49,849 nt of DNA, from contig DGUP01000073.1 of assembly GCA_002394685.1 (NCBI GenBank), positions 1-49,849 on the forward strand. Reading direction: 5' to 3'. This document shows positions 17,701 to 25,888 of the stretch, piece by piece. Each line of letters starts with the position of its first letter. The first letter of the stretch is position 1. The notes beneath the pieces were generated by a model. It saw nothing but the letters and a program-made list of their open reading frames with translations, did no database searches and was not told the origin of the DNA. Source of the stretch: Treponema sp. UBA4307 (GTDB lineage: Bacteria > Spirochaetota > Spirochaetia > Treponematales > Treponemataceae). The position numbers and the translations under genes are program-made.

Positions 17701-17958
17701 TCTGTAGGTGCTAACTTCTCTTACTTCTCAGATTCAGGTGCTATTGATGCAAACGGTAATTCTGTTGCACAGGTTCTTTCAGCTGCTCTTGTACAGGTTG
17801 AATTCCCAAGAATCACCTTTGCAGATCAGAAACTGTTTAAGACCTGGTCGTTCTACTTTGAGCCTCAGGTTTGGTTCATTCCATCGGATATTGCAAGTGA
17901 AAGTGCTAAGCGCTTTGTATTCACTTACTCATTCGGTTTAAGAACAACAGTATTCTAA
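11719..17958 (+). CDS. Giant Ig-like repeat protein with C-terminal outer-membrane barrel-like domain
   Basis: A 2079-residue exported protein. ATG 11719 is 5 nt from GGTGG; a GTG three codons earlier is unlikely. Signal peptide MNKKVAVLILTLMAATVSLYA, then KDVTEKS; no lipobox. Most of the chain is Ig-like repeats of about 90-110 residues following 'P-x-x-x-I-x-x-P ... G-x-x-D-x-x-G ... DG-x-H', starting near nucleotides 11951, 12554, 12837, 14998, 15350, 15688, 15969, 16246, 16551 and 17272, with more divergent copies between 13130 and 14990. The last ~180 residues (from about 17421) change character to alternating aromatic/polar strands (GLYFDVSVWGATLYNVGVGL, SATLSVGANFSYFSD, TWSFYFEPQVWF) and end FVFTYSFGLRTTVF. 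Terminal Phe and alternation fit a BAM-inserted barrel. Inference: the barrel anchors the repeats. Function unknown. Confidence 0.82.
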   Translation: MNKKVAVLILTLMAATVSLYAKDVTEKSVGTENSWQESISLEGKSSGKYNIVVTATDTAGNTTQAGPFNIKIDPESDLPVASITNPAPDMIVPGNLNIVGTCVDDDGVDFVTIILDGDSENPVKAEGKEFWSYYLDTTQLIEGEHTVEVFGTDINGLPGKSTKVIWSLNRRAPTTDVKNQGMGVLLSGKINLEGYVKDGNGIKQLEYSLDGGQRYTKVKLKEQKLAYADEQGAKVYYHFSIPVDTRKFEDGPAVCWFKGTDKGGTVGYYTYLFFVDNTPPDIKIVSPEKNEAQNGVFMVAGYAKDINGMQSLSWQWGSDTGSFDLVPGNPYWILEINSIGLTKSQVFSVTGVDTMGNSVTVNHTINFDQQADKPVIDLVSPVEGLDVDGSEGSLYIRGIAKDDDGLAQIFYTIDDGEEIFFNAKGVFYHSYPKALQSGKHTVKVWGVDKYGVKGDPVVRTVSSQGVAPDFNNIVVKTGKDSKKFVSGMEINPETNSTFEMEIASSVGLSEANYSISWGGQTQNYQMAVTNGQKTATITIPLSADDYPWGISILHVYAKDTIGRDSNYNAVINIKDLTKPHAAKPELRFLDSQIPEDGKIIYRGNTVSGYLIGAVAKSVQVIPASSGAKATLSGNSVVLSADGATQPFTVRVTTDKGAVYNSKELQFIDIPTGPSINIDDNSINSGVAVDFSIQPTLKINGQISSEDGIAFAGYRFLTAEAKLKDGVVVESAVKPVVSLDKAEPIQLDERGNFTLNFAAEDFPDGITVVEIASTDKAGRTSAKAVIVNNVPVKRVAADESEVIPPSDAPRVYWLQGVDYYGVCVYQGNVDKLFTYYKNGDVRSDTKELKFVVTPTDVDNPQPSEGTLKVSKQGTMAGRFFLVDGETYVSGKEVAIKKNATADDGHTIQAFIDSTAAVVSADWTLISEGSIGGEKVQKGKSNPVPVTEGSQYMVSIPLAKLPAGTLTVEMVVTDATGVKETVTGYLNVVRKHDVVNSDEGIYFYPGFNCTYNASTSTYNLFNGGELKAIVNTDGDFTPSFVRNTNGLEITTTEGSKIITIKSVADGSYSNVQVRAKNKAGASIDSPAVTIATKTEKPQITITSPEIMGWVGNQVAIKGRMLDGTSSSTLYYNMEEDKPSVSKEVTNEDGTVSTVTEKPEQQWIQIPVSRDGSFSTVIDITSHAEGYIPLNFRAVNASGQESVIHYVLQKDTVAPVVKVVLPDAGSKINGENLLVLDIEDAGYVSTIDYQSANGRIKKSFNRDLGDEAVDADSPEYTMTQALANVLIGNERLPLESGMKMEVKDLAGNTTSLEGVKWPFEIDQDSDKPVAEIHMPAENAVITTDFTISGITYDDDSSCRLWYKIDNNEYRLLSEEYSSSYKIDIPLSAMTDNEHSVTVYAEDINGIKGNEVTRNFRISLEEPKGSVTSPKFDETVSGRIVIRGNSTDKNGISKVQISLDNGASYQDAEGTTDWSYEFDSRVIEDGTHVVFVKLWDGYGIPGLVSSLINIDNTSPDIVLELPLDDSKTTGSVFFSGQTTDNIGLKDLTISIRSFDSSVRVPADMQTIKLTPASIISQKVDISSLANGFYNLELTGTDAAGNITRVSRNIELDKNAPRTKVSIMYPLNGEHVQSRFNIFGEVISEDEISAVELYIDDALVPGFYGTQITDSGYYKFAMKNELKQKAKTIKDEEGNVVESLEKETYILEDGKHTYKVVATTIDGKKIESITQSFIYNKYGPWVTLDNFTYGDFATDRPILKGNAGYVMNPEDAAALKNKNTPSEVMNNIQGMKVKQVYLSFDNGRTFTPVSKKGKTNWKYQVENLDLAEGFYYMLIKAEMENGETAITRNLVQIDHTNPTIKLISPGEGGHYNQSLEFDGLASDDVALKDITISLRKGDKSSYEVPAFIQGLYFDVSVWGATLYNVGVGLTAFDNAVKIQANFGQFTKDQWNFVNDLLGMESSNYRFGGNVIGAKIIAQIGYLPMRYLFGRNFDWLSATLSVGANFSYFSDSGAIDANGNSVAQVLSAALVQVEFPRITFADQKLFKTWSFYFEPQVWFIPSDIASESAKRFVFTYSFGLRTTVF

Positions 17959-18011
17959 TACAATTAAATAAAAATATATAAAATCAAAGAGAGAGTTTAT
18001 TACTTAGAAGG

Positions 18012-18048
18012 GCCGAGGTAATTGTTCAGTCAGTTACCTCGCCTTTTG
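18012..18048 (+). terminator. Hairpin, probable terminator after the first giant gene
   Basis: Perfect 8-bp stem CGAGGTAA (18014-18021) / TTACCTCG (18034-18041) with a 12-nt loop, followed by CCTTTTGC. The T-tract is short, so it may act as a leaky terminator or attenuator before the lipoprotein gene that starts 30 bp later. Confidence 0.6.
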
Positions 18049-18071
18049 CATTTCCAAAACAAGGTTGGTTT

Positions 18072-21000
18072 ATGAACTTGAAGTATGCATTTTGGAAGAG
18101 AGTTTTAATCTTTGGTTGGAGTATTTTATTTATTACTTCATGTCATGTTGGTCTGGGAACTGCTGTTGATACGCAGAGCCCTGTAGTTTCTATTTCAAGT
18201 CCTTCAGATGCCTCTGTAACAAGGGGGACAATTTCAATTGAAGGGACCTATTCTGATGATATTGGCGTAAAATCAGTAAGTGTACAGATTTATAATATTA
18301 CTGATATGAGCCAGTCCCGCTCGGTTTCATCTGCCGATTCTTCTGGCGTTCAATTATCTGCAGACAGTAAGGCTGGAACCTGGTCATATGAATTTGACAG
18401 TAAGGCAATCGATGAAGCAACAGGTGAGTATCTTTACAAAGACGGAACTTATAAAATTGTAGTAGTTGCCAGTGATGGTACTTACACTTCAACTGAGGCA
18501 ACCCGTACTTTCGAAGTTGATAACACAGCTCCTGTTTTTCTTTTAACTTCTCCTACATCAACCACAATTTCTTCTGGAACAAATTACGGAACATCAATTA
18601 AAATTTCTGGTGAAGTTGCAGACAATCATTCAATCGATTATATGAACCTGCAGGTGTTTGCTGTTTCTTCAGACGGTACAGTTAATACAAGTCCAATCGA
18701 ATTTACACAGTACACAACTTCCACTTCAACAATTAAGACAACAACCCTTACATACAATGATATTGAAATTGCAGGCGGTACAGAGGTTACTGTTGCAAAA
18801 TACGATTCCTCTCCTACAACAATTTCTGATCTGGATAAAAGAAATCTGGCAATGGTTTATGCACAGATGTATGAAGCAGCTGGTGTTGAAGAAGGTACTG
18901 CTGCAAAGTTCTATCTTAAAGTAAGCATGACCGACCTTGCTGGAAATAAAAGTGAAAATGTGTGGATCAAATCAACTTTGAAATCTGCACTGAAAAAAGC
19001 ATTTAATTCTGCTTCTGCAGTTGAAATTGAATCAAGTGATATTAAAAAAATCCTCAATGGAACATATGACACAACTTCAGGTTCTTTCAGCGAAGACGAT
19101 GTTGAGAAAATCCGTACAGTACTTGATGTAACAAAAGTCAGCCTTGGTTCAACTGATGTGGAAACCCTTAATGTAGAAGATGAGATTCCTCTGGCAATTA
19201 GTGTTAATTCAAATATTTCTCCAAAGTATTACGTAAATGGATACGCACTGGACACTTCGGAAGATAATATTACATGGAACTCAATTTCAACAAATGGTGT
19301 ACTTGCAATTCAGGTAGTTAAGGGAACTGGTGCTGATTCTGGTGTTATTCCAAGCAGCCTTACTGCATTCCTTACTCCATGTGATGAATCTGCAATCGTT
19401 GAAACCTCAAAAGATGTAATTGAAATTTCCGGCGATTATATGGTTAGTGATACAGATTCTTCTCAGGCAAGTAAAACTGACACTGAAACTGACAGTACCA
19501 CTTATTCAATCAGTCTGGAAGATTTTGATGGTCTGACAGCAGGCCAGTATTATCTGGTAACAATGACTGGAAATGACGGTGATGATAATGACATTGTTGG
19601 CGCTTCAACATATGGTTTTTATACTCCGTCAAATGCAAGTGCTCCAACAATTTCAAAAGTTGGATTTACAGCCGGTAGTGTTGAATCTGATGTTCAGACT
19701 TCTGCACAAACTTCTACATCAACTTTCAATACTCTGGAAGTCTGGGGTGGTTCAAACAAGCGTCATCTTGTTTTTGAAGTACAGGCCAGTGATTCAAAAG
19801 GAATTGATACAGTAAAAGTTAACTGGGGAAATGATTCATCTGCGGATTTTACAAATGTTTCCGGTACTAACAGATATATTTCAGATCCAATCGATTTAAG
19901 TTCAACTGCAACTGGTAACTATACATTTAAGTTTACAGTTACAAATATTGAAAATGTTTCTACATCAACTAACCGTAGTGCAAATGTTGATAATGATGGA
20001 CCAATCGTAAAAGTAACAAGTCCTGCTTATGGTTCAACTGGAAAATTTACAGCAGAGATGGAAATCCTTGGAACAGTTCAGGACAGCTATTCCAGTGTAG
20101 ATGATTTTATGTACTGCATTGTAGATAATGATATGGCTGCAAATGCAACAACTGTTGAAGCGCAGATTGCTCAGGTTAAAGAATACTTTAACAACAGAAG
20201 CATCTATAATTCAGGAACATATCCTACATGGGACTTTACATTCACTCCTTTCCAGATTGCAGATGTAGACAAGTATACAATCAGCGATAATGATTATTAC
20301 AAAGTTCCGGTATGGTTCTACGCAACAGACGAGCTTGGAAATTACACACTTGTTTCAAGTCTTACAACAGGTACAAGTGGTAATGCTGTTACAACAACTG
20401 CCGGCGGTGAATATACATTCCTTTACAATCCGTATGCAGACCGTCCTACAACAGAAATTACACAGCCAGAATCTGCAACTACACAAAGTGGAACTATTAC
20501 AGTAGCGGGTTCTGCTGAAGATAATGTGTCTGTAAGTGCTGTTTATGTTCAGTTTGACTGGGATGGTGACGGCGTGTTTGAAACTCTGGACGAAGAAGGA
20601 ATTACTTCAGAAAATTCAGGGCTGACAATTGTAAGCTCTGCTGATATTTCTGATATTGATGATACTGCAGATCCAGATTTCTGGGGTGTTCTTGCAGAAA
20701 AGACTTCAAGCTGGAAACTTCAAATTAACAAAAATGGTGATTTTTATAAAGCAAATGAAAAAGGTTCCAATGGAATGCCTGTTATAAAAATCCGTGCTGC
20801 AGCTCTGGATAACAATAATCTTTTAGGTAACTGGTCAGATCCTGTTACTATAACTATTAATGAAAATGCTCCAAGTATTTCTGAAGTGTATGCAAAGCAG
20901 TTTACAGACATTGCAGATTCTTCAACTGAAACTGGTTCTTCAGAATTCTCAAATGGTGATGCTTTCAAGGGTGAATGGTATCTGGAAGCAGCTGTATTAA

Positions 21001-24000
21001 CACAGATTGCTGAAGGAATAGATATTTCAAATTCTTCAAAGTGTTATTACAAAGTAGCAGGTTCTTCATCAGGTCTTGCATCAGCATCAACAAATGCAAT
21101 TACTTACTACGATGAATATTCTGTAACAATTGGTGATGTAAACTATTCAGGTTACAAAATCAGAATTCCAATGGCTACAGATTCTGGAGCAGGTACAAAG
21201 TATATGCAGATCAGAGTTCAGGATGCTGCTGATACCGGCTCCCTGGATTGTACCGAAACTTTCTATTATTCATATGACAATACAGCTCCTGTTCAGCAGG
21301 GCACAAAAATCAATAATGAGCTGGGGCAGAGTGCACTGGTTGATGCAAGCGGAAATCCAATTGCATTTACAAAACAGAAAATCAGTAACCACGTATTAAC
21401 ATTCGGTGGAAATATTTCAGATACAGGTCTCGGTGTTGATAAGGCCATCTTCTTTTTCCGCAGACCGGATGCTTCAGATTCAGAAAGCTATACAATCGAA
21501 CTGCCTCTGCCATATGAAAATACAGACGGTTCTTATTCTTCAGAATCAAGTGCTGCTGTTTCATATGCCATTTCATCTTCGGAAGTTAAACTGTCTGCAG
21601 GTGCTTCCGGTAACAATAAGGTCAGCCTGGATTCAACAAGCGGTCTCTACGGTGTAACACTGGAAGGTGCAACACGTTCTTCAGACACTCAGTTCTATCA
21701 CAGTGCAGTTAAGGATTATAAATTTATTCGTGCAGGTTCTCTTGCATATATTGCAGGTGGATTCCACAGAATTAAATCAGTAGAAAATGGAACTGTTACA
21801 TTTGATGATGCAATTGATGGAAGTAAATATACATCTGCATTTTTTGCCGCTGCATTTGTTGTAGACAATACTCAGACAGAAAGCAGCAGCTGGAGCAGCG
21901 GATGTTTTGAACTTTCAAATGATGATGGTGACGGCATAAAGGAATATCTTTCAGGTAATACAAAGAGTGAAAACTGGCTGGTAAGTATTTTTGCTGATGA
22001 ACTTGAAGATGGTCCTGTTTATATTGATTCAGTAGTTCTGGATCTGGCAGGAAATATTTCTGAAAAAGCTTCAACCTACATTATGCTGGCAAATAATACT
22101 CCTCGCGTAACAAAAGTTTATGTTGCTTCAGATTTGAATGGTAACGGCACTTATTCTTCTGATGAAGCCGGAACTGATTCAGAAGGAAACTATTATTTCA
22201 CAGCAACAAATGGTTCTAACTACGAAAGTGATTTTGTTACAATCAAGGATACTGGTGTCAGGGCAATTGATAATGTGGCAATCGCATTTGAATTGCTTGG
22301 AACATATGATCCTCAGGAAGACAGCGGATACCACGGTTATGGAATGGGCAACGGCAGTCTTAAATACAGATGGACAACCGGAACTTCTGAAGTAACAAAA
22401 CTTGATTCTACAAGTCTTCTTGTTACAAATGATTTGAAAGAATTTACAAGTGATGAAATCTTTACAGATGACAGCATTTCTGCCGCAAACAGTTTGAATC
22501 AGATTGTAATTTTATCAAGTGATCTGGAAGATCTTGCTGCAGAAGATTCTGAGAATTATATTTCAATTGCTCTCTGGGATGGAACAAATGGTGTAACTCA
22601 GGGGGATTTTGGAACAATTTCTCCATCTGATAAATCGCTTACTTATTACTCAAGTTTTGGTTCTCAGTACACAGTGATTAATATTCCTCTTACTGTGGAT
22701 TTAAGTGATGGTATTTCTCCAGAAGCTTCAATCTCTGATTTCTACTGGAAAAAAGATGCGGAAGGATATAACTCACTTTATTACTACAATGATACAAAGA
22801 TGGGGCACATTGAACTCGCTGATGTAGATTCACTTTCCGGTGTTGTAAAAGTTGAAGGAACAGCTTATGACGATCAGCGTCTGGGTAGCTTGACCTTTAC
22901 TATTACAGAAGGAAGTTCAAATAAACTGAGTAAGACAATTGAATATGTTTCTTCATCTGCAAGCTGGACAAGTGAAGGCAGCCTTACTTCTGACGGATAT
23001 AATATTTCTGCAGAAAGTACTTTCAGTCAGGCTGAAGGCCACAAAGTTAACTGGACAATGCTGCTTGATACCGCTGCAATAGGAAACTACTCAGGTGCAA
23101 TAATCAGCGTAACTGCAAAACAGTCCAAGGCACCATATTCTACTTCATCAACTCAGAACAAGACTGTAAATATTGTTCCTTACATTACAAAGGTTGAGCG
23201 CAGTGAAGATTCAACAATTTCCGGCGGTGTAATGAATCGTTCTACATTCGGTGCATATCCTGTTGTCGAAGGTGAATCAATTACAGTTTATGGATTTAAC
23301 TTTGGTACAGCAGCAACTGTATATGTTGGAACGGAAGATAAAACTTCGTCTTCAATTAAGAAAAACAATACTAATAAACAGGTTGTAACTTCAACTCAGA
23401 GTTCTCCTCTTTCAGCAGGTTCATTTACAATGACTGTCCCTGAAAAATCTGGAAAACTTTTTGTAGAAAACACAACTCTTTCTTTGAATAACGATAATGA
23501 CAATGATGATTACGGTTCAGCTGATACAAGTGATTCAGACCTCGTGGCCACAACTGCCTTCCGTGCTAACTACGGTTACAATCGTGAAGCAGTAAGCGGC
23601 AAGTCACTTTCAACTGAATATACTGATGACAGATATTTGTCAGTATGGAGTCTGGGTAACTTCTTTGCAGGTACAGATGGCGGTGCTGAATTAAAGCATC
23701 CGGTTATGGCCGCAGATGCATCAGGTAATTTGTATGCATCTTGGGTTGCACAAAGTAATTCAAATGTAATGTTCAGTTATGGAATTGCTGACAGCATTAC
23801 TCCAATTTTCAGATGTTACGACCAGCCTGGTGAATATACCGGCGTAAGTATTGATACAAAAGCCGCTTCTACTGTTACAAATTATGGTGGTGCAGCAGTA
23901 GCATTTGTACCTGAACAGCAGGGTTCTGGAGGATCTTTCTCTTATCACGGTATGTCCAGTGCAATGATTGTTGGTGGTATGGGTGCAATTCAGGTAAGTC

Positions 24001-25508
24001 GTTCTGATTTGAGTAATTCAACAGTTTATGGAACTAGTAATGCCCGCATAGTAACTGTTGACGGAAATCCAACTTTGCAGCTTGATGGTGATAACGCAAG
24101 TTCTTACTACAATCTGGCAAACTATGATATGAACAGAAGACTTGGATCCTTTGAAAATCCTGCATCTGCAAGATATGGAAGTTATTTACATAACATCTGG
24201 TATGATAATGTAACTGAAAGCCTTAAATATTCTGTTGTTGATGTTACAGAAGTTGATAAATACAAGCAGAACTCAGGAGCAATTGTAGGCTGGGTAGTGC
24301 TTGACGGTGGCTTTAATGGTCAGGATAGAGTTCACAATTTTGAAGCTTCAGATGATACTACCGAAAGTATAAATAATAAATTGATTTCATTTAAGCAGAT
24401 TCACTCTGTGGTAACTCACAGCGATTTGGAAAGTAAGGCACGTACCTTTGGAGGTGCAGCTGTATATGATTCAGATATTTTCTTAAGGAAGTCAAATATC
24501 ACTGAGCAGACTGGCACAGATGCCAAGACAAGTGTTACTTATTCAAGTAATAATAGCGGAATTACTCCTGCTGTAGGTGACACGATTGAACTTCTTCAGA
24601 ATACAGCTGGCGATTACGCAATTTCTGTAAGAACAATTACAAGTATTAGTGGTAAAACACTTTACTGGTCAGAAGATGAACCTGTTTATCATGCAATTAA
24701 TACAGTAACAATCTTCACAGGTAATATGAATGTTCTTGGTGTAACTGGTACAGATCTGGGTAATTTCAATGCAATAACCACATCAGCTGACCAGTCAAAT
24801 TCAGCTGGTATTAGTTCTGATATTGATGTTACAACTGCGGGTTATCCAGTTGTAGCTTACTATGATGCAGAGAACTCTGAACTCCGTGTTGCAGCAGCTT
24901 CTTCATCTAAGCCAACTCTTGCAAGTCAGTGGACACGTTACCTGGCAGGCAGCGGAATTTCATGTTCCGGTGAAGTAAGTATGGTTGTTGACGGTGCAGA
25001 TGGAATCCACATTATGTTCAAGGACGGTGACGGTCAGCTCTGTTACCTCTATTCTGCTTCTGTAGGTGGCCTTTCAAGTTTAACTTCTGATGATGTGGAA
25101 GTAATTGATACAAACGGTTCACTTTCTTACGGCAATATTTCAGTTATTGAAACAAGTGCCAGCGGGGCTTCCGTAAAAACATACAAGCCTGTTGTTACAT
25201 ATTTGAACTCTGCAAACAATGCAAGCTGTATCAAGTATGCTGCAAGAAAAGCCAATGCCGGTTCAGAAGGTGCCTGGGACTACCAGATTCTTCCTTCCCT
25301 GGGCTCTGGACACTATGCTGTAGGCGAAAATGAAATCAGTATTGAAGGCTACAAATCTGGCTGGGCTTCTTCAAGTTCTGGAATTGTAAACCAGTCTCTC
25401 ACAAGTGGAACAACTGGTTACTCTACAAGTGCAAGTCCTGCAACAATTGATGCTGCAATTGCGTTTAAGTCAAAGAGATTTGAAACTGCTTACCTTAAAG
25501 CCGAGTAA
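18072..25508 (+). CDS. Giant modular lipoprotein 1 (Ig-like, calcium-loop-like, TIG-like, propeller-like)
   Basis: A 2478-residue lipoprotein. Signal peptide with lipobox ITSC; the lipidated Cys is residue 24, followed by HVGLGTAVDTQSPVVSISSP, a motif shared with the three later paralogues. Two Ig-like domains come first (about 33-155 and 155-310). Further landmarks are an EF-hand-like loop DWDGDGVFETLD (20556), LDNNNLLGNWSD (about residue 912), KAIFFFRRPD (about 1124), DDGDGIKEYL (about 1284), a second EF-hand-like loop at 22131 and VVPYIT-like IVPYITKVE (about 1700). An IPT/TIG-like segment follows (SITVYGFNFGTAATVYVG, about 1736), and from about 1850 a propeller-like domain with repeats such as GYPVVAYYDAENSELRVAAA and DGIHIMFKDGDGQLCYLYSA. 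It has its own terminator. Function unknown; a surface adhesin or coat protein is a guess. Confidence 0.82.
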   Translation: MNLKYAFWKRVLIFGWSILFITSCHVGLGTAVDTQSPVVSISSPSDASVTRGTISIEGTYSDDIGVKSVSVQIYNITDMSQSRSVSSADSSGVQLSADSKAGTWSYEFDSKAIDEATGEYLYKDGTYKIVVVASDGTYTSTEATRTFEVDNTAPVFLLTSPTSTTISSGTNYGTSIKISGEVADNHSIDYMNLQVFAVSSDGTVNTSPIEFTQYTTSTSTIKTTTLTYNDIEIAGGTEVTVAKYDSSPTTISDLDKRNLAMVYAQMYEAAGVEEGTAAKFYLKVSMTDLAGNKSENVWIKSTLKSALKKAFNSASAVEIESSDIKKILNGTYDTTSGSFSEDDVEKIRTVLDVTKVSLGSTDVETLNVEDEIPLAISVNSNISPKYYVNGYALDTSEDNITWNSISTNGVLAIQVVKGTGADSGVIPSSLTAFLTPCDESAIVETSKDVIEISGDYMVSDTDSSQASKTDTETDSTTYSISLEDFDGLTAGQYYLVTMTGNDGDDNDIVGASTYGFYTPSNASAPTISKVGFTAGSVESDVQTSAQTSTSTFNTLEVWGGSNKRHLVFEVQASDSKGIDTVKVNWGNDSSADFTNVSGTNRYISDPIDLSSTATGNYTFKFTVTNIENVSTSTNRSANVDNDGPIVKVTSPAYGSTGKFTAEMEILGTVQDSYSSVDDFMYCIVDNDMAANATTVEAQIAQVKEYFNNRSIYNSGTYPTWDFTFTPFQIADVDKYTISDNDYYKVPVWFYATDELGNYTLVSSLTTGTSGNAVTTTAGGEYTFLYNPYADRPTTEITQPESATTQSGTITVAGSAEDNVSVSAVYVQFDWDGDGVFETLDEEGITSENSGLTIVSSADISDIDDTADPDFWGVLAEKTSSWKLQINKNGDFYKANEKGSNGMPVIKIRAAALDNNNLLGNWSDPVTITINENAPSISEVYAKQFTDIADSSTETGSSEFSNGDAFKGEWYLEAAVLTQIAEGIDISNSSKCYYKVAGSSSGLASASTNAITYYDEYSVTIGDVNYSGYKIRIPMATDSGAGTKYMQIRVQDAADTGSLDCTETFYYSYDNTAPVQQGTKINNELGQSALVDASGNPIAFTKQKISNHVLTFGGNISDTGLGVDKAIFFFRRPDASDSESYTIELPLPYENTDGSYSSESSAAVSYAISSSEVKLSAGASGNNKVSLDSTSGLYGVTLEGATRSSDTQFYHSAVKDYKFIRAGSLAYIAGGFHRIKSVENGTVTFDDAIDGSKYTSAFFAAAFVVDNTQTESSSWSSGCFELSNDDGDGIKEYLSGNTKSENWLVSIFADELEDGPVYIDSVVLDLAGNISEKASTYIMLANNTPRVTKVYVASDLNGNGTYSSDEAGTDSEGNYYFTATNGSNYESDFVTIKDTGVRAIDNVAIAFELLGTYDPQEDSGYHGYGMGNGSLKYRWTTGTSEVTKLDSTSLLVTNDLKEFTSDEIFTDDSISAANSLNQIVILSSDLEDLAAEDSENYISIALWDGTNGVTQGDFGTISPSDKSLTYYSSFGSQYTVINIPLTVDLSDGISPEASISDFYWKKDAEGYNSLYYYNDTKMGHIELADVDSLSGVVKVEGTAYDDQRLGSLTFTITEGSSNKLSKTIEYVSSSASWTSEGSLTSDGYNISAESTFSQAEGHKVNWTMLLDTAAIGNYSGAIISVTAKQSKAPYSTSSTQNKTVNIVPYITKVERSEDSTISGGVMNRSTFGAYPVVEGESITVYGFNFGTAATVYVGTEDKTSSSIKKNNTNKQVVTSTQSSPLSAGSFTMTVPEKSGKLFVENTTLSLNNDNDNDDYGSADTSDSDLVATTAFRANYGYNREAVSGKSLSTEYTDDRYLSVWSLGNFFAGTDGGAELKHPVMAADASGNLYASWVAQSNSNVMFSYGIADSITPIFRCYDQPGEYTGVSIDTKAASTVTNYGGAAVAFVPEQQGSGGSFSYHGMSSAMIVGGMGAIQVSRSDLSNSTVYGTSNARIVTVDGNPTLQLDGDNASSYYNLANYDMNRRLGSFENPASARYGSYLHNIWYDNVTESLKYSVVDVTEVDKYKQNSGAIVGWVVLDGGFNGQDRVHNFEASDDTTESINNKLISFKQIHSVVTHSDLESKARTFGGAAVYDSDIFLRKSNITEQTGTDAKTSVTYSSNNSGITPAVGDTIELLQNTAGDYAISVRTITSISGKTLYWSEDEPVYHAINTVTIFTGNMNVLGVTGTDLGNFNAITTSADQSNSAGISSDIDVTTAGYPVVAYYDAENSELRVAAASSSKPTLASQWTRYLAGSGISCSGEVSMVVDGADGIHIMFKDGDGQLCYLYSASVGGLSSLTSDDVEVIDTNGSLSYGNISVIETSASGASVKTYKPVVTYLNSANNASCIKYAARKANAGSEGAWDYQILPSLGSGHYAVGENEISIEGYKSGWASSSSGIVNQSLTSGTTGYSTSASPATIDAAIAFKSKRFETAYLKAE

Positions 25509-25529
25509 AATCTGTAAAAACTAAGAATC

Positions 25530-25574
25530 AAGGCCCTCTGTCTGTGGAAAAACCAGGCGGGGGGCCTTTTTTTT
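25530..25574 (+). terminator. Rho-independent terminator after giant lipoprotein 1
   Basis: Stem AAGGCCC (25530-25536) / GGGCCTT (25562-25568) with eight T from 25567. It lies 21 bp after the stop and would isolate this gene from the next. Confidence 0.85.
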
Positions 25575-25888
25575 GTTAAAAAAAGTGTTATGAATTTGTT
25601 ATATATAAAAAAGGACTTAATATTTTTAATGATATAATAAGGCATAATGTTCTTTCTGTATAAAGGCAATTTATGGATTGGGTTTTTCTATTTTGTTGCG
25701 CTTGCAGTTCTATTAAAATTGCTTGTGTTCCTCAAAAATTATCTTAAAACTTATTTCCATTAAATAATGTTTCTCTCCTGAAATTTTGTATAAAGCGAAA
25801 TTTGTGGAGAATTTTGGGATTTGTGCCGAAATTCCAAGGGGGGAGTCCTTTTTTTAGGACGTTATGTTATTAAAAATGGGTAAGGCTT
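25575..25888. other. 314-bp spacer between giant lipoproteins 1 and 2
   Basis: Besides the possible small frame at 25647 the spacer holds two related stretches, 25646-25690 and 25765-25825. Both follow TAATGTT..CT..CTG, then TGTATAAAG, then AATTT.TGGA and a GGG/T-rich end, as if a segment of about 60 bp had been duplicated. A small hairpin GTCCT/AGGAC with a T-filled loop lies at 25845-25860, just before the next gene. The gene's own promoter is presumably here, but I cannot fix it. Confidence 0.4.
25647..25763 (+). CDS. Possible 38-residue hydrophobic small protein
   Basis: ATG 25647 opens a 38-codon frame closed by TAA 25761-25763. The product starts MFFLYKGNLWIGFFYFVALA and continues VLLKLLVFLKNYLKTYFH: one likely membrane helix with a basic C-terminus. 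A perfect TATAAT (25633-25638) lies 8 nt before it and AAGG 4 nt before it. AT-rich spacer DNA gives such frames by chance, so this is only a candidate; if real it would be a single-pass membrane micropeptide of unknown role. Confidence 0.25.
   Translation: MFFLYKGNLWIGFFYFVALAVLLKLLVFLKNYLKTYFH

Noticed and set aside
17421..17958. Type IX secretion or classical type V autotransporter for the Ig-barrel protein
   Set aside because: No T9SS C-terminal domain pattern is visible, the barrel-like part is too short for a 12-strand type Va barrel, and no secretion partner gene is nearby.
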